Of a stretch of 64,000 nucleotides of DNA, positions 44,929 to 53,943 are shown one piece after another. How positions within the stretch are numbered: the first letter of the stretch is position 1; every line of letters begins with the position of its first letter. The position numbers and the translations under genes were made by a program. Under the pieces are notes generated by a model. It was given only the letters and a program-made list of their open reading frames with translations, was not told the origin of the DNA and did not search any database. Source of the stretch: Pseudomonas huaxiensis (GTDB lineage: Bacteria; Pseudomonadota; Gammaproteobacteria; Pseudomonadales; Pseudomonadaceae); the NCBI RefSeq assembly GCF_003231275.1, contig NZ_QKVL01000014.1:1-64000 (forward strand), in the 5' to 3' direction.

Positions 44929-46851
44929 ATGCCCGTAATTACTCTTCCCGATGGCAGTCAACGTACGTTCGACAAGGCGGTTACCGTCGCTGAGGTCGCC
45001 GCATCCATTGGTGCCGGTCTGGCCAAGGCCACCGTGGCCGGCAAGGTCGACGGCAAGCTGGTCGACGCGTGCGACCTGATCGAACACGATGCCCGTCTGC
45101 AAATCATTACGCCCAAGGACGAAGAGGGGCTGGAAATCATTCGCCACTCGTGCGCTCACCTGGTCGGCCATGCGGTAAAGCAGTTGTACCCGACGGCAAA
45201 AATGGTGATCGGTCCGGTCATCGACGAAGGCTTCTATTACGACATTGCCTACGAGCGTCCTTTCACGCCTGAGGATATGGCGGCGATCGAACAGCGTATG
45301 CAGCAGTTGATCGACACCGACTACGACGTCATCAAGAAGGTCACCCCGCGCGCCGAGGTGATCGAGGTGTTCAAGGCCCGCGGCGAAGACTACAAGCTGC
45401 GTCTGGTCGAGGACATGCCGAATGAACAGGCCATGGGCCTGTACTACCACGAAGAATACGTCGACATGTGCCGTGGTCCGCACGTGCCGAATACCCGTTT
45501 CCTCAAGTCGTTCAAGCTGACCAAGCTGTCCGGTGCCTACTGGCGCGGTGATGCGAAGAACGAGCAGCTGCAGCGCGTCTATGGCACTGCCTGGGCGGAC
45601 AAAAAGCAGCTGGCGGCGTACATCCAGCGTATTGAAGAAGCCGAAAAGCGCGATCACCGCAAGATCGGCAAGCGTCTCGGCTTGTTCCATCTCCAGGAAG
45701 AAGCGCCGGGCATGGTGTTCTGGCACCCGAACGGCTGGACCCTGTACCAGGTTCTGGAGCAGTACATGCGCCAGATCCAGCGTGAAAACGGCTACCTGGA
45801 GATCAAGACGCCGCAAGTGGTTGATCGCAGTCTGTGGGAAAAGTCCGGTCACTGGGCCAACTACGCCGACAATATGTTCACCACCCAGTCGGAAAACCGC
45901 GATTACGCGGTCAAGCCGATGAACTGCCCGTGCCACGTGCAGGTCTTCAACCAGGGTCTGAAAAGCTACCGTGAGCTGCCGCTGCGCCTGGCCGAATTCG
46001 GTGCTTGCCACCGAAACGAGCCCTCGGGTGCACTGCATGGCATCATGCGTGTGCGTGGCTTTACCCAGGATGACGCGCATATTTTCTGCACCGAAGAGCA
46101 GATGCAGACCGAGTCGGCCGCATTCATCAAGCTGACGATGGATGTCTATTCCGACTTCGGCTTCCAGGATATCCAGCTCAAGCTGTCCACTCGTCCGGAA
46201 AAACGTGTTGGCTCCGACGAGCTGTGGGATCGTGCCGAGGCTGCGCTGGCCGCCGCGCTGGACAACGCCGGTCTGCCGTTTGATCTGCAGCCGGGTGAAG
46301 GTGCTTTCTACGGTCCGAAGATCGAGTTTTCGCTCAAGGATTGCCTGGGTCGTGTCTGGCAGTGCGGTACGCTGCAACTGGACTTCAACCTGCCGATCCG
46401 TCTGGGCGCGGAGTACGTTTCCGAAGACAACGGTCGCAAACATCCAGTCATGTTGCACCGCGCCATTCTCGGTTCGTTCGAGCGCTTCGTCGGTATTCTC
46501 ATCGAGCACTATGAAGGTGCGTTCCCGGCTTGGCTCGCGCCAACCCAGGCGGTGATCATGAACATCACCGACAAGCAGGCCGAATTCGCTCAAAAAGTGG
46601 AAAAAACCCTCACTGAAAGCGGATTCCGTGCCAAGTCTGACTTGAGAAATGAGAAGATCGGCTTTAAAATCCGCGAGCATACCTTGCTCAAGGTTCCCTA
46701 TCTCTTGGTTATCGGAGATCGGGAAGTCGAAACGCAAACTGTCGCTGTGCGTACCCGTGAAGGTGCTGACCTGGGCTCGATGCCCGTCGCACAGTTCGCG
46801 GACTTGCTTGCGCAAGCGGTTTCCCGGCGTGGTCGCCAAGATTCGGAGTAA
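44929..46851 (+). CDS. thrS: Threonyl-tRNA synthetase
   Basis: The 640-residue class II synthetase has an N-terminal TGS domain, an editing domain with HSCAHLVGHAVKQLYP, and the catalytic core with the zinc-binding MNCPCHVQVF segment and GEGAFYGPKIEF. A C-terminal anticodon-binding domain follows. The ATG at 44929 has AGGAGAGGAGG. It heads the thrS-infC-rpmI-rplT cluster. A GTGACC/GGTCAC inverted repeat lies at 44889-44908, next to the ribosome site. Confidence 0.98.
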   Translation: MPVITLPDGSQRTFDKAVTVAEVAASIGAGLAKATVAGKVDGKLVDACDLIEHDARLQIITPKDEEGLEIIRHSCAHLVGHAVKQLYPTAKMVIGPVIDEGFYYDIAYERPFTPEDMAAIEQRMQQLIDTDYDVIKKVTPRAEVIEVFKARGEDYKLRLVEDMPNEQAMGLYYHEEYVDMCRGPHVPNTRFLKSFKLTKLSGAYWRGDAKNEQLQRVYGTAWADKKQLAAYIQRIEEAEKRDHRKIGKRLGLFHLQEEAPGMVFWHPNGWTLYQVLEQYMRQIQRENGYLEIKTPQVVDRSLWEKSGHWANYADNMFTTQSENRDYAVKPMNCPCHVQVFNQGLKSYRELPLRLAEFGACHRNEPSGALHGIMRVRGFTQDDAHIFCTEEQMQTESAAFIKLTMDVYSDFGFQDIQLKLSTRPEKRVGSDELWDRAEAALAAALDNAGLPFDLQPGEGAFYGPKIEFSLKDCLGRVWQCGTLQLDFNLPIRLGAEYVSEDNGRKHPVMLHRAILGSFERFVGILIEHYEGAFPAWLAPTQAVIMNITDKQAEFAQKVEKTLTESGFRAKSDLRNEKIGFKIREHTLLKVPYLLVIGDREVETQTVAVRTREGADLGSMPVAQFADLLAQAVSRRGRQDSE

Positions 46852-46856
46852 TTACT

Positions 46857-47402
46857 ATTAAGCGTGAAATGAGACAGGATAAACGAACTGCACCGAAGGC
46901 CCCGATCAACGAGAATATCTCGGCACGCGAGGTTCGGTTAATTGGTGCTGACGGCGAGCAGATTGGCATCGTCTCGATTGATGAAGCGCTTCGTATCGCT
47001 GAAGAAGCGAAGCTGGATCTGGTAGAAATTTCTGCAGACGCGGTACCGCCCGTCTGCAAGGTCATGGACTACGGCAAGCACCTCTTCGAGAAGAAGAAGC
47101 AAGCCAACGAGGCCAAGAAAAACCAGAAGCAGATCCAGATTAAAGAAATCAAGTTTCGTCCAGGGACGGAAGAAGGGGATTACCAGGTAAAACTACGCAA
47201 CCTGGTACGTTTCCTTAGTGATGGGGACAAGGCCAAGATTTCCTTGAGATTTCGTGGTCGTGAGATGGCTCACCAGGAGCTGGGCATGGAACTGTTGAAG
47301 CGGGTCGAGGTTGACCTTGCCGAATACGGTACCGTTGAGCAGCATCCGAAGATGGAAGGACGCCAACTTATGATGGTCATCGCCCCCAAGAAAAAGAAAT
47401 AA
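46857..47402 (+). CDS. infC: Translation initiation factor IF-3 (rare ATT start)
   Basis: The 181-residue factor has IF3 N- and C-domains (APINENISAREVRLIG; IKEIKFRPGTEEGDYQVKLRN). The family N-terminus KREMRQDKR is encoded from an ATT at 46857 with GGAG 8-9 nt upstream inside the end of thrS. The first ATG at 46869 would delete four conserved residues. AUU initiation is the well-known basis of infC autoregulation. Confidence 0.93.
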   Translation: MKREMRQDKRTAPKAPINENISAREVRLIGADGEQIGIVSIDEALRIAEEAKLDLVEISADAVPPVCKVMDYGKHLFEKKKQANEAKKNQKQIQIKEIKFRPGTEEGDYQVKLRNLVRFLSDGDKAKISLRFRGREMAHQELGMELLKRVEVDLAEYGTVEQHPKMEGRQLMMVIAPKKKK

Positions 47403-47462
47403 CCACCAGGGCACGGCAGGCCTTGCGGTTATGTTTATCCACTGAATGCGGAGTATCCGAAC

Positions 47463-47657
47463 ATGCCAAAAATGAAAACCAAAAGCGGTGCCGCGAAGCG
47501 TTTCCTGAAAACTGCTTCCGGCTTCAAGCACAAGCACGCTTTCAAGAGCCACATCCTGACCAAAATGTCGACCAAGCGTAAACGTCAACTGCGTGGTAGC
47601 AGCTTGCTGCACCCGTCGGACGTTGCAAAAGTCGAGCGCATGCTGCGCGTACGTTAA
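47463..47657 (+). CDS. rpmI: 50S ribosomal protein L35
   Basis: The 64-residue, very basic protein starts MPKMKTKSGAAKRF and has the L35 pattern (KHKHAFKSHILT, KRKRQLRG). It lies between infC and rplT as in most bacteria. Confidence 0.98.
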   Translation: MPKMKTKSGAAKRFLKTASGFKHKHAFKSHILTKMSTKRKRQLRGSSLLHPSDVAKVERMLRVR

Positions 47658-47685
47658 TTTCGGTCAAAGATAGAGGAAGTTACTC

Positions 47686-48042
47686 ATGGCTCGTGTAAAG
47701 CGTGGCGTCATCGCTCGTAAGCGTCACAAGAAAATTCTGAAACTGGCTAAAGGTTACTACGGTGCACGCTCGCGCGTATTCCGTGTTGCCAAGCAAGCGG
47801 TCATCAAGGCAGGCCAGTACGCCTACCGCGACCGTCGTCAGAAAAAACGTCAGTTCCGCGCTCTGTGGATCGCCCGTATCAACGCTGGTGCTCGTATCAA
47901 CGGTCTGTCCTACAGCCGTCTGATCGCCGGTCTGAAAAAGGCGTCCATCGAGATCGACCGTAAGGTTCTGGCTGATCTGGCAGTGAACGAAAAAGCGGCG
48001 TTTGCTGCGATTGTCGAGAAAGCTAAAGCCGTTCTGGCTTAA
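47686..48042 (+). CDS. rplT: 50S ribosomal protein L20
   Basis: The 118-residue basic protein starts MARVKRGVIARKRHKKIL and has the L20 segments GYYGARSRVFRVAKQAV and RDRRQKKRQFRALWI. It is 28 bp after rpmI. In other bacteria L20 represses this operon by binding its mRNA; I cannot see a clear operator here. Confidence 0.98.
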   Translation: MARVKRGVIARKRHKKILKLAKGYYGARSRVFRVAKQAVIKAGQYAYRDRRQKKRQFRALWIARINAGARINGLSYSRLIAGLKKASIEIDRKVLADLAVNEKAAFAAIVEKAKAVLA

Positions 48043-48096
48043 GTACCCACGACAATCATTCGCCGCTGAATCCGGCGGCGAATGTTAAACGTCATA

Positions 48097-48130
48097 AATA
48101 GGGGAAGAGCCTGTAAGCTCTTCCCCTATT
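48097..48130 (+). terminator. Strong terminator/attenuator between rplT and pheS
   Basis: A perfect 14-bp stem (AATAGGGGAAGAGC/GCTCTTCCCCTATT) with a 6-nt loop, followed by TCG, ends only 19 bp before the pheS ATG. A second stem (ATTCGCCG...CGGCGAAT) lies just upstream. No Phe-rich leader peptide is visible. Confidence 0.82.
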
Positions 48131-48149
48131 TCGTATCTGGAGTCTGTAC

Positions 48150-49166
48150 ATGGAAAACCTGGATGCGCTGGTCTCTCAAGCCCTGGAGGCTGTGGAGCGC
48201 GCCGAAGACATCAATGCCCTGGAGCAGATCCGGGTTCAATTCCTTGGCAAGAAAGGCGAGCTGACCCAGGTGATGAAGACCCTGGGCAACCTGCCTGCTG
48301 AAGAGCGTCCGAAAGTCGGCGCCCTGATCAACGATGCCAAGGAACGCGTTACCGAAGTGCTCAATGCGCGCAAGGCCGCCTTCGAAGAAGCCGAGCTCAG
48401 TGCTCGCCTGGCTGCCGAGTGCATTGACGTGACCTTGCCGGGCCGTGGCCAGACCTCCGGTGGTTTGCACCCGATCACCCGTACCCTCGAGCGTATCGAG
48501 CAGTTCTTCACCCATATCGGCTACGGCATCGCCGAAGGTCCTGAGGTCGAAGACGACTATCACAACTTCGAAGCGCTCAACATTCCCGGCCACCACCCGG
48601 CGCGGGCAATGCATGACACCTTCTATTTCAATGCGAACATGCTGCTGCGGACCCACACCTCGCCGGTGCAGGTGCGGACCATGGAGTCCTCGCAGCCACC
48701 TATTCGTATCGTCTGCCCGGGCCGCGTCTATCGTTGCGACTCGGACCTGACCCACTCGCCGATGTTCCACCAGGTCGAAGGCCTGCTGGTCGATCGCGAC
48801 ATCAATTTCGCCGATCTCAAAGGCACCATCGAAGAGTTCCTGCGGGTGTTCTTCGAAAAAGAACTGGCGGTACGTTTCCGTCCTTCGTTCTTCCCCTTCA
48901 CCGAGCCTTCGGCTGAAGTCGATATCCAGTGCGTGATGTGCAGTGGCAAAGGCTGCCGCGTCTGCAAGCAGACGGGCTGGCTGGAAGTCATGGGTTGCGG
49001 CATGGTTCACCCGAACGTGCTGCGCATGTCTGGCATCGACCCCGAAGAGTTCTCGGGCTTCGCCTTCGGCATGGGCGCCGAGCGCCTGGCCATGCTGCGT
49101 TACGGCGTCAACGATTTGCGCCTGTTCTTCGACAACGACTTGCGGTTCCTTGCGCAATTTCGCTAG
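48150..49166 (+). CDS. pheS: Phenylalanyl-tRNA synthetase alpha subunit
   Basis: The 338-residue catalytic subunit has the class II core: HPITRTLERIEQFF, the EGPEVEDDYHNFEALN motif, FRPSFFPFTEPSAEVD (motif 2 region) and GFAFGMGAERLAMLRYG (motif 3). The N-terminus is the helical tRNA-binding arm. It is paired with pheT. Confidence 0.98.
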   Translation: MENLDALVSQALEAVERAEDINALEQIRVQFLGKKGELTQVMKTLGNLPAEERPKVGALINDAKERVTEVLNARKAAFEEAELSARLAAECIDVTLPGRGQTSGGLHPITRTLERIEQFFTHIGYGIAEGPEVEDDYHNFEALNIPGHHPARAMHDTFYFNANMLLRTHTSPVQVRTMESSQPPIRIVCPGRVYRCDSDLTHSPMFHQVEGLLVDRDINFADLKGTIEEFLRVFFEKELAVRFRPSFFPFTEPSAEVDIQCVMCSGKGCRVCKQTGWLEVMGCGMVHPNVLRMSGIDPEEFSGFAFGMGAERLAMLRYGVNDLRLFFDNDLRFLAQFR

Positions 49167-49202
49167 GTCGCGCACCCGTAACGAATCTTTCAGGAGAGCA
49201 GG

Positions 49203-51578
49203 ATGAAATTCAGTGAAAAATGGCTGCGCGGTTGGGTCAACCCGCAGGTTTCCCGTGACGAGCTGGTAGCTCGCCTGTCGATGGCCGGACTTGAGGTCGA
49301 CAGCGTGACTCCGGCCGCTGGCCAATTCAGCGGTATCGTGGTGGGCGAGGTGCTGAGTACCGAGCAGCATCCGGATGCCGACAAGCTGCGCGTTTGCCAG
49401 GTGAGCAACGGCAGTGAAACCTTCCAGGTCGTGTGCGGTGCGCCAAACGTACGCCCAGGCCTGAAAATCCCGTTCGCCATGATCGGTGCCGAACTGCCGG
49501 GCGACTTCAAGATCAAGAAGGCCAAGCTGCGCGGCGTGGAGTCCAACGGCATGCTGTGCTCGGCCTCCGAACTGCAGATCAGCGACGACAATGACGGTCT
49601 GCTGGAACTGGCGGCTGATGCTCCGGTTGGTCAGGACATTCGTGAATACCTGGACCTGGATGACGCCAGCATCGAGGTCGACTTGACCCCGAACCGCGGC
49701 GATTGTCTTTCCCTGGCGGGTCTGGCGCGTGAAGTTGGCGCCCTGTACGCCGCTCCGGTCACCCGTCCGGTCGTTCCTGTCGTGGCTGCGGTCCATGATG
49801 AAGTCCGTCCGGTCGACGTGCTGGCGCCAGCCGCTTGCCCACGTTACCTGGGGCGAGTGATCCGCAACGTCGACCTTTCACGTCCTACCCCGCTGTGGAT
49901 GGTTGAACGCCTGCGTCGCGCCGACGTTCGCAGCATCGACGCTGCTGTCGACATCACCAACTATGTGATGCTCGAGCTGGGTCAGCCACTGCACGCCTTC
50001 GATCTCGCCGAAATCAACGGCGGCATTCGCGTGCGCATGGCTGAAGAGGGCGAGAAGCTGGTTCTGCTGGATGGTCAGGAAGTCACCCTGCGTGCCGACA
50101 CCCTGGTCATCGCAGACCACAGCCGTGCCCTGGCCATCGCGGGTGTGATGGGTGGCGAGCACAGCGGTGTGTCCGCTACAACGCGGGACATTTTCCTGGA
50201 AAGTGCTTTCTTCGAGCCGATTTCGGTCGCTGGCAAAGCCCGTTCCTACGGCCTGCACACCGATGCCTCGCACCGTTACGAGCGCGGCGTTGACTCGCAA
50301 CTGGCTCGCGAAGCCATGGAGCGTGCGACTGGTCTGCTGCTTGAGATCGTCGGTGGTGAAGCCGGCCCGGTCATCGAGACACTGAGCGAGCAGCACCTGC
50401 CGCAGGTTGCGCCGATCACTCTGCGTGCCGAGCGTGTGACCCAGATGCTGGGCATGGAAATGCCTGATGCTGAAGTTGAGCAACTGCTCAACGCGCTGGG
50501 CCTGAAAACCACCGCCGGTGAAGGGCAGTGGCAGGTCGAAGTGCCAAGTCACCGCTTTGATATCAGCCTGGAAGTCGACCTGATCGAAGAGCTGGGTCGC
50601 CTGTACGGTTACAACCGCCTGCCGGTTCGTTACCCGCAAGCGCGTCTTGCTCCGCAGGCTCGCGCGGAGTCCCGCAGCGAGCTGCCGATCTTGCGCCGTC
50701 TGTTGGTTGCCCGTGGCTATCAAGAAGCGATCACCTACAGCTTCATCGATCCGAAACTGTTCGAACTGTTCAGCCCAGGCGTCGAACCGCTGCTGCTGGC
50801 CAACCCGATCTCCAACGACATGGCGGCCATGCGTGCTTCCCTGTGGCCGGGTCTGGTCAAGGCGTTGCAACACAACCTGAACCGCCAGCAGGATCGCGTG
50901 CGTCTGTTCGAGAGCGGTCTGCGTTTCGTTGGTCAGCTCGACGGTCTGCAACAGCAGCCGATGCTGGCAGGTGTGGTGTGTGGCAGCCGCCTGCCGGAAG
51001 GCTGGGCAAATGGTCGCGACGGCATCGACTTCTTCGACGTGAAAGCGGATGTGGAAGCGCTGCTGAGCTCGTCGGGCTCGCTGGGTGACTTCACCTTCGT
51101 TGCCGGCAAGCACCCGGCGCTGCATCCTGGCCAGACCGCACGTATCGAGCGCAACGGTCATGAAGTGGGTTATCTGGGTGCGCTGCATCCTGAACTGGTC
51201 AAGACTCTCGGCCTGGACCGTACTGTCTACGTCTTCGAGCTGGTGCTGGATGAAGTAGTGGAAGGGCGACTGCCGAAATTCCACGAACTGTCCAAGTTCC
51301 CGGAAGTGCGTCGTGACCTGGCCTTGGTGGCTGGTCGTGATGTGGCGTCGAATGCCGTCCTGGAAGTTATCCGTGATAACGCGGGTGAGTGGCTCACGGA
51401 CCTCAGGCTGTTTGATGTCTATCAGGGTAAAGGTATTGATCCTGATAGAAAAAGCCTGGCCGTCGGCTTGACCTGGCAGCATCCATCGCGCACTCTTAAC
51501 GACGATGAGGTGAATGCCACTACCCAGAATATCCTCACCTCGCTCGAACAAAGGTTGAACACCACGTTAAGGAAATAG
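49203..51578 (+). CDS. pheT: Phenylalanyl-tRNA synthetase beta subunit
   Basis: The 791-residue subunit has the N-terminal tRNA-binding domain (VGEVLSTEQHPDADKLRVCQV), B3/B4 editing region (DLTPNRGDCLSLAGLAREVG), B5, the core domain and the C-terminal FDX-anticodon-binding domain (KFPEVRRDLALV). Size is normal. Confidence 0.98.
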   Translation: MKFSEKWLRGWVNPQVSRDELVARLSMAGLEVDSVTPAAGQFSGIVVGEVLSTEQHPDADKLRVCQVSNGSETFQVVCGAPNVRPGLKIPFAMIGAELPGDFKIKKAKLRGVESNGMLCSASELQISDDNDGLLELAADAPVGQDIREYLDLDDASIEVDLTPNRGDCLSLAGLAREVGALYAAPVTRPVVPVVAAVHDEVRPVDVLAPAACPRYLGRVIRNVDLSRPTPLWMVERLRRADVRSIDAAVDITNYVMLELGQPLHAFDLAEINGGIRVRMAEEGEKLVLLDGQEVTLRADTLVIADHSRALAIAGVMGGEHSGVSATTRDIFLESAFFEPISVAGKARSYGLHTDASHRYERGVDSQLAREAMERATGLLLEIVGGEAGPVIETLSEQHLPQVAPITLRAERVTQMLGMEMPDAEVEQLLNALGLKTTAGEGQWQVEVPSHRFDISLEVDLIEELGRLYGYNRLPVRYPQARLAPQARAESRSELPILRRLLVARGYQEAITYSFIDPKLFELFSPGVEPLLLANPISNDMAAMRASLWPGLVKALQHNLNRQQDRVRLFESGLRFVGQLDGLQQQPMLAGVVCGSRLPEGWANGRDGIDFFDVKADVEALLSSSGSLGDFTFVAGKHPALHPGQTARIERNGHEVGYLGALHPELVKTLGLDRTVYVFELVLDEVVEGRLPKFHELSKFPEVRRDLALVAGRDVASNAVLEVIRDNAGEWLTDLRLFDVYQGKGIDPDRKSLAVGLTWQHPSRTLNDDEVNATTQNILTSLEQRLNTTLRK

Positions 51579-51581
51579 CGG

Positions 51582-51884
51582 ATGGGTGCTCTGACGAAAG
51601 CTGAGATGGCAGAACGGCTGTACGAGGAGCTGGGCCTGAACAAGCGAGAGGCCAAGGAATTGGTCGAGCTGTTCTTTGAGGAAATCAGGCACGCTCTTGA
51701 AGACAACGAGCAGGTCAAATTGTCCGGTTTCGGCAATTTCGACCTGCGCGACAAGCGCCAGCGTCCGGGACGCAACCCGAAAACGGGTGAAGAAATCCCG
51801 ATCACTGCACGTCGCGTCGTCACCTTTCGTCCAGGGCAGAAACTGAAGGCCCGGGTTGAGGCTTATGCTGGAACCAAGCCATAA
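51582..51884 (+). CDS. ihfA: Integration host factor alpha subunit
   Basis: The 100-residue DNA-bending protein has the HU/IHF signature LSGFGNFDLRDKRQRPGRNPKTGEEI. It follows pheT by 3 bp, the common pheST-ihfA linkage. It is also a host factor for phage integration and could serve both flanking prophages. Confidence 0.98.
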   Translation: MGALTKAEMAERLYEELGLNKREAKELVELFFEEIRHALEDNEQVKLSGFGNFDLRDKRQRPGRNPKTGEEIPITARRVVTFRPGQKLKARVEAYAGTKP

Positions 51885-52221
51885 CGACGAACTCCCGCCT
51901 ATCCCGGGAAAACGCTACTTCACCATTGGTGAAGTGAGTGAGCTTTGTGCGGTAAAACCGCACGTGCTGCGTTACTGGGAGCAGGAGTTTCCTCAGCTCA
52001 ACCCGGTCAAGCGGCGTGGAAACCGTCGCTATTATCAGCGCCAGGATGTGCTGATGATCCGTCAGATCCGCGCCTTGCTGTACGACCAGGGTTTCACCAT
52101 CGGCGGTGCGCGCTTGCGGCTGTCCAGTGATGAGGCCAAGGACGACACCACCCAGTACAAACAACTGATCCGGCAGATGATTGCCGAGTTGGAAGATGTA
52201 TTGGTGGTTCTGAAGAAGTAA
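51865..52221 (+). CDS. MerR-family transcriptional regulator
   Basis: The 118-residue product has a MerR-type winged helix (YFTIGEVSELCAVKPHVLRYWEQEFPQL) and RRGNRRYYQRQDVLMIRQI. It lacks a long effector domain. The ATG at 51865 lies inside the end of ihfA (20-bp overlap). The same gene follows ihfA throughout Pseudomonas. Effector unknown. Confidence 0.93.
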   Translation: MLEPSHNDELPPIPGKRYFTIGEVSELCAVKPHVLRYWEQEFPQLNPVKRRGNRRYYQRQDVLMIRQIRALLYDQGFTIGGARLRLSSDEAKDDTTQYKQLIRQMIAELEDVLVVLKK

Positions 52222-52322
52222 GCCTCAGTTGAATGCGGAAGGTATTGTGAAAAATAATCCTTCCAAAATTCAAAAGCTTAAGGTAGATTCTTCATCGTTC
52301 TCAGCAGTATCGAGAGCATCGT

Positions 52323-52399
52323 CGGGGCGTAGCGCAGCCCGGTAGCGCACTAGCATGGGGTGCTAGGGGTCGAGTGTTCGAATCACTCCGTCCCGACCA
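52323..52399 (+). tRNA. tRNA-Pro (GGG anticodon); attachment site of the right prophage
   Basis: All four arms fold: acceptor CGGGGCG/CGTCCCG, a normal D-arm (GCGC...GCGC), anticodon stem CTAGC/GCTAG with loop ATGGGGT (anticodon GGG), T-arm GAGTG-TTCGAAT-CACTC, and encoded CCA. It is 77 nt. The integrase gene begins its 3' end 80 bp downstream, so the tRNA 3' half is the likely attL core with the tRNA left intact. The other bases in 52222-52479 hold no gene. Confidence 0.97.
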
Positions 52400-52479
52400 A
52401 CAAACTCCAATGGATGAGGCCAATGTTCACAGCATTGGCCTTTTTCATGTGCGTGACTTTTGCGTGACTTCTCCTGATT

Positions 52480-53646
52480 TCATGCCTTTCTCCTGCTCAA
52501 CATCGTGAGAACCGGCCCGCGCGAATCTGTAGCGGACACCCTGTTTGCTGCCTCGATCAATTGCCCTATCTCGGCGCCCGAGTAATGGCTGGTGATGCTT
52601 CCGTTCTTGTGGCCCAGCAATGCCTTGCGGTCTTCCTCGGTCACCCCTGCTGCCTTCAGCCTCCTGCCGAATGTGTGCTTCAAGTCGTGCACCCTGAATG
52701 AAGCAAAGCCCTCGTGTGCTGGGTGCAGCTTCTTTTCCTGCCAAGCCTTGGCAGCCCGCGCCCTGGCTTTCTTCCAGGCCGAATCGTTCATCCGGTGGAG
52801 CGGCGTATCTGCGTGATACGGGAAAACCCATTCCTTGCTGATCCCGCGCTGCTGGTTTATCACCGAGCGAGCCACGCTATTCATCACCACCAGGCGCTCG
52901 TCGCCATTCTTCACGCCCGAGTTTTCCGTTCGACCCCCGAAGTCAGCGGGGATCAAGAAGACGCTTGCGTCGATCTCCGGGACGTAAATCTCCCAATCCC
53001 ACCTCAGCTTGCAAACTTCCTGCTCCCGGCAGCCGGTGTTCACTTTGAACAGCGCCATCTTGTGCAGGTGGTTTGGCAGTTCGCCGAACAGAACCGCTTG
53101 CTCTTCCCATGACATCGGGTATGGCTTGCGTGCAGAGCGCTTCTCTTCGAGCATCGTGATCATCGGCACGTTGTCCAGCCATGGTCGTTGCTCGGCATCC
53201 CGCCACTTCCTTGCGCAAAGATTCAGGATCCTGACGACGCGCTGCAGGCCGATGTTGATGGTCCTGTTCGATACACCGGCCTTTGTCTTGCCTGCGCTCT
53301 TTCGATCCCTGATGTACTGCGCCAACGTCCCGTCATCGATATGCCCCACAGGAAGGTCACCGATGTACGGGTCCAGCAGCTTCAGGTGGGTCGCCGTCAG
53401 CCAGATCGAAGGCTGATCTGCGAAGTCCACCAGGTACTTCGTCGCGGCCTCCCGCCACGTTCTGACCCTGCGCACGCCATAGACCTTCTGCTGCCGCAAC
53501 TGCTCCAGCCTGAAGATCAGGTACCTTTCCGCTTCCTCCCTTTCGCGGCTTCCAGTGCTTTCGTAAAGTCGCTCACCGTTGACCTTCTTGTCGATGTGCC
53601 AGATTCCGTTCCTCTGTGAGAGGCCCGTGATGGTCTTTCGCGCCAT
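52480..53646 (-). CDS. int: Prophage tyrosine-recombinase integrase
   Basis: The 388-residue product has an N-terminal arm-binding part, a SAM-like core-binding domain (about 60-165) and the catalytic domain. Catalytic residues: Arg207 in NTGCREQEV, His320 in HDLKHTF, His346 in LLGHKNGS and nucleophile Tyr355 in ITSHYSG. The second conserved Arg of HxLR reads Lys323. It points toward tRNA-Pro, as int genes usually do. Confidence 0.95.
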   Translation of the reverse strand: MARKTITGLSQRNGIWHIDKKVNGERLYESTGSREREEAERYLIFRLEQLRQQKVYGVRRVRTWREAATKYLVDFADQPSIWLTATHLKLLDPYIGDLPVGHIDDGTLAQYIRDRKSAGKTKAGVSNRTINIGLQRVVRILNLCARKWRDAEQRPWLDNVPMITMLEEKRSARKPYPMSWEEQAVLFGELPNHLHKMALFKVNTGCREQEVCKLRWDWEIYVPEIDASVFLIPADFGGRTENSGVKNGDERLVVMNSVARSVINQQRGISKEWVFPYHADTPLHRMNDSAWKKARARAAKAWQEKKLHPAHEGFASFRVHDLKHTFGRRLKAAGVTEEDRKALLGHKNGSITSHYSGAEIGQLIEAANRVSATDSRGPVLTMLSRRKA

Positions 53647-53906
53647 GTGTATTCTCCTGCTTGGCGCTCGCTGCGGGCCGATTCTGTCCCTTGAGCACCT
53701 GGTTTCGCAATCGCTGTGGCTTGGATGTAGCTGCTGATCCAGGCGTCAAGTTCCTGCCGGTCAAAGCCGATGCCGCGCTCGCCGACAGGGAATTCGCTAA
53801 CATGAGGCCTGACCGTCTTGTTGAACTCGGCCCGGCTCATTCCAAGGTAGGCCGGGGCTGCGCCTGCGCGAAGGATGCGCGGCTGTGGAGCGCTGGCGGT
53901 TTCCAT
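53517..53906 (-). CDS. AlpA/excisionase-like DNA-binding protein overlapping int
   Basis: The start METASAPQPRILRAG at 53906 gives 129 residues. The N-terminal 70 residues look like a MerR/AlpA-type winged helix (APAYLGMSRAEFNKTVRPHV...GIGFDRQELDAWI). The C-terminal half is Arg/Ser/Glu-rich and overlaps int by 130 bp in another frame. Location directly upstream of int suggests Xis or a directionality regulator. Confidence 0.72.
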   Translation of the reverse strand: METASAPQPRILRAGAAPAYLGMSRAEFNKTVRPHVSEFPVGERGIGFDRQELDAWISSYIQATAIAKPGAQGTESARSERQAGEYTWRERPSRASHRGTESGTSTRRSTVSDFTKALEAAKGRKRKGT

Positions 53907-53943
53907 GTGATGGTCTCCACGCCGCCGGTGGCGGCAGGCTGGG

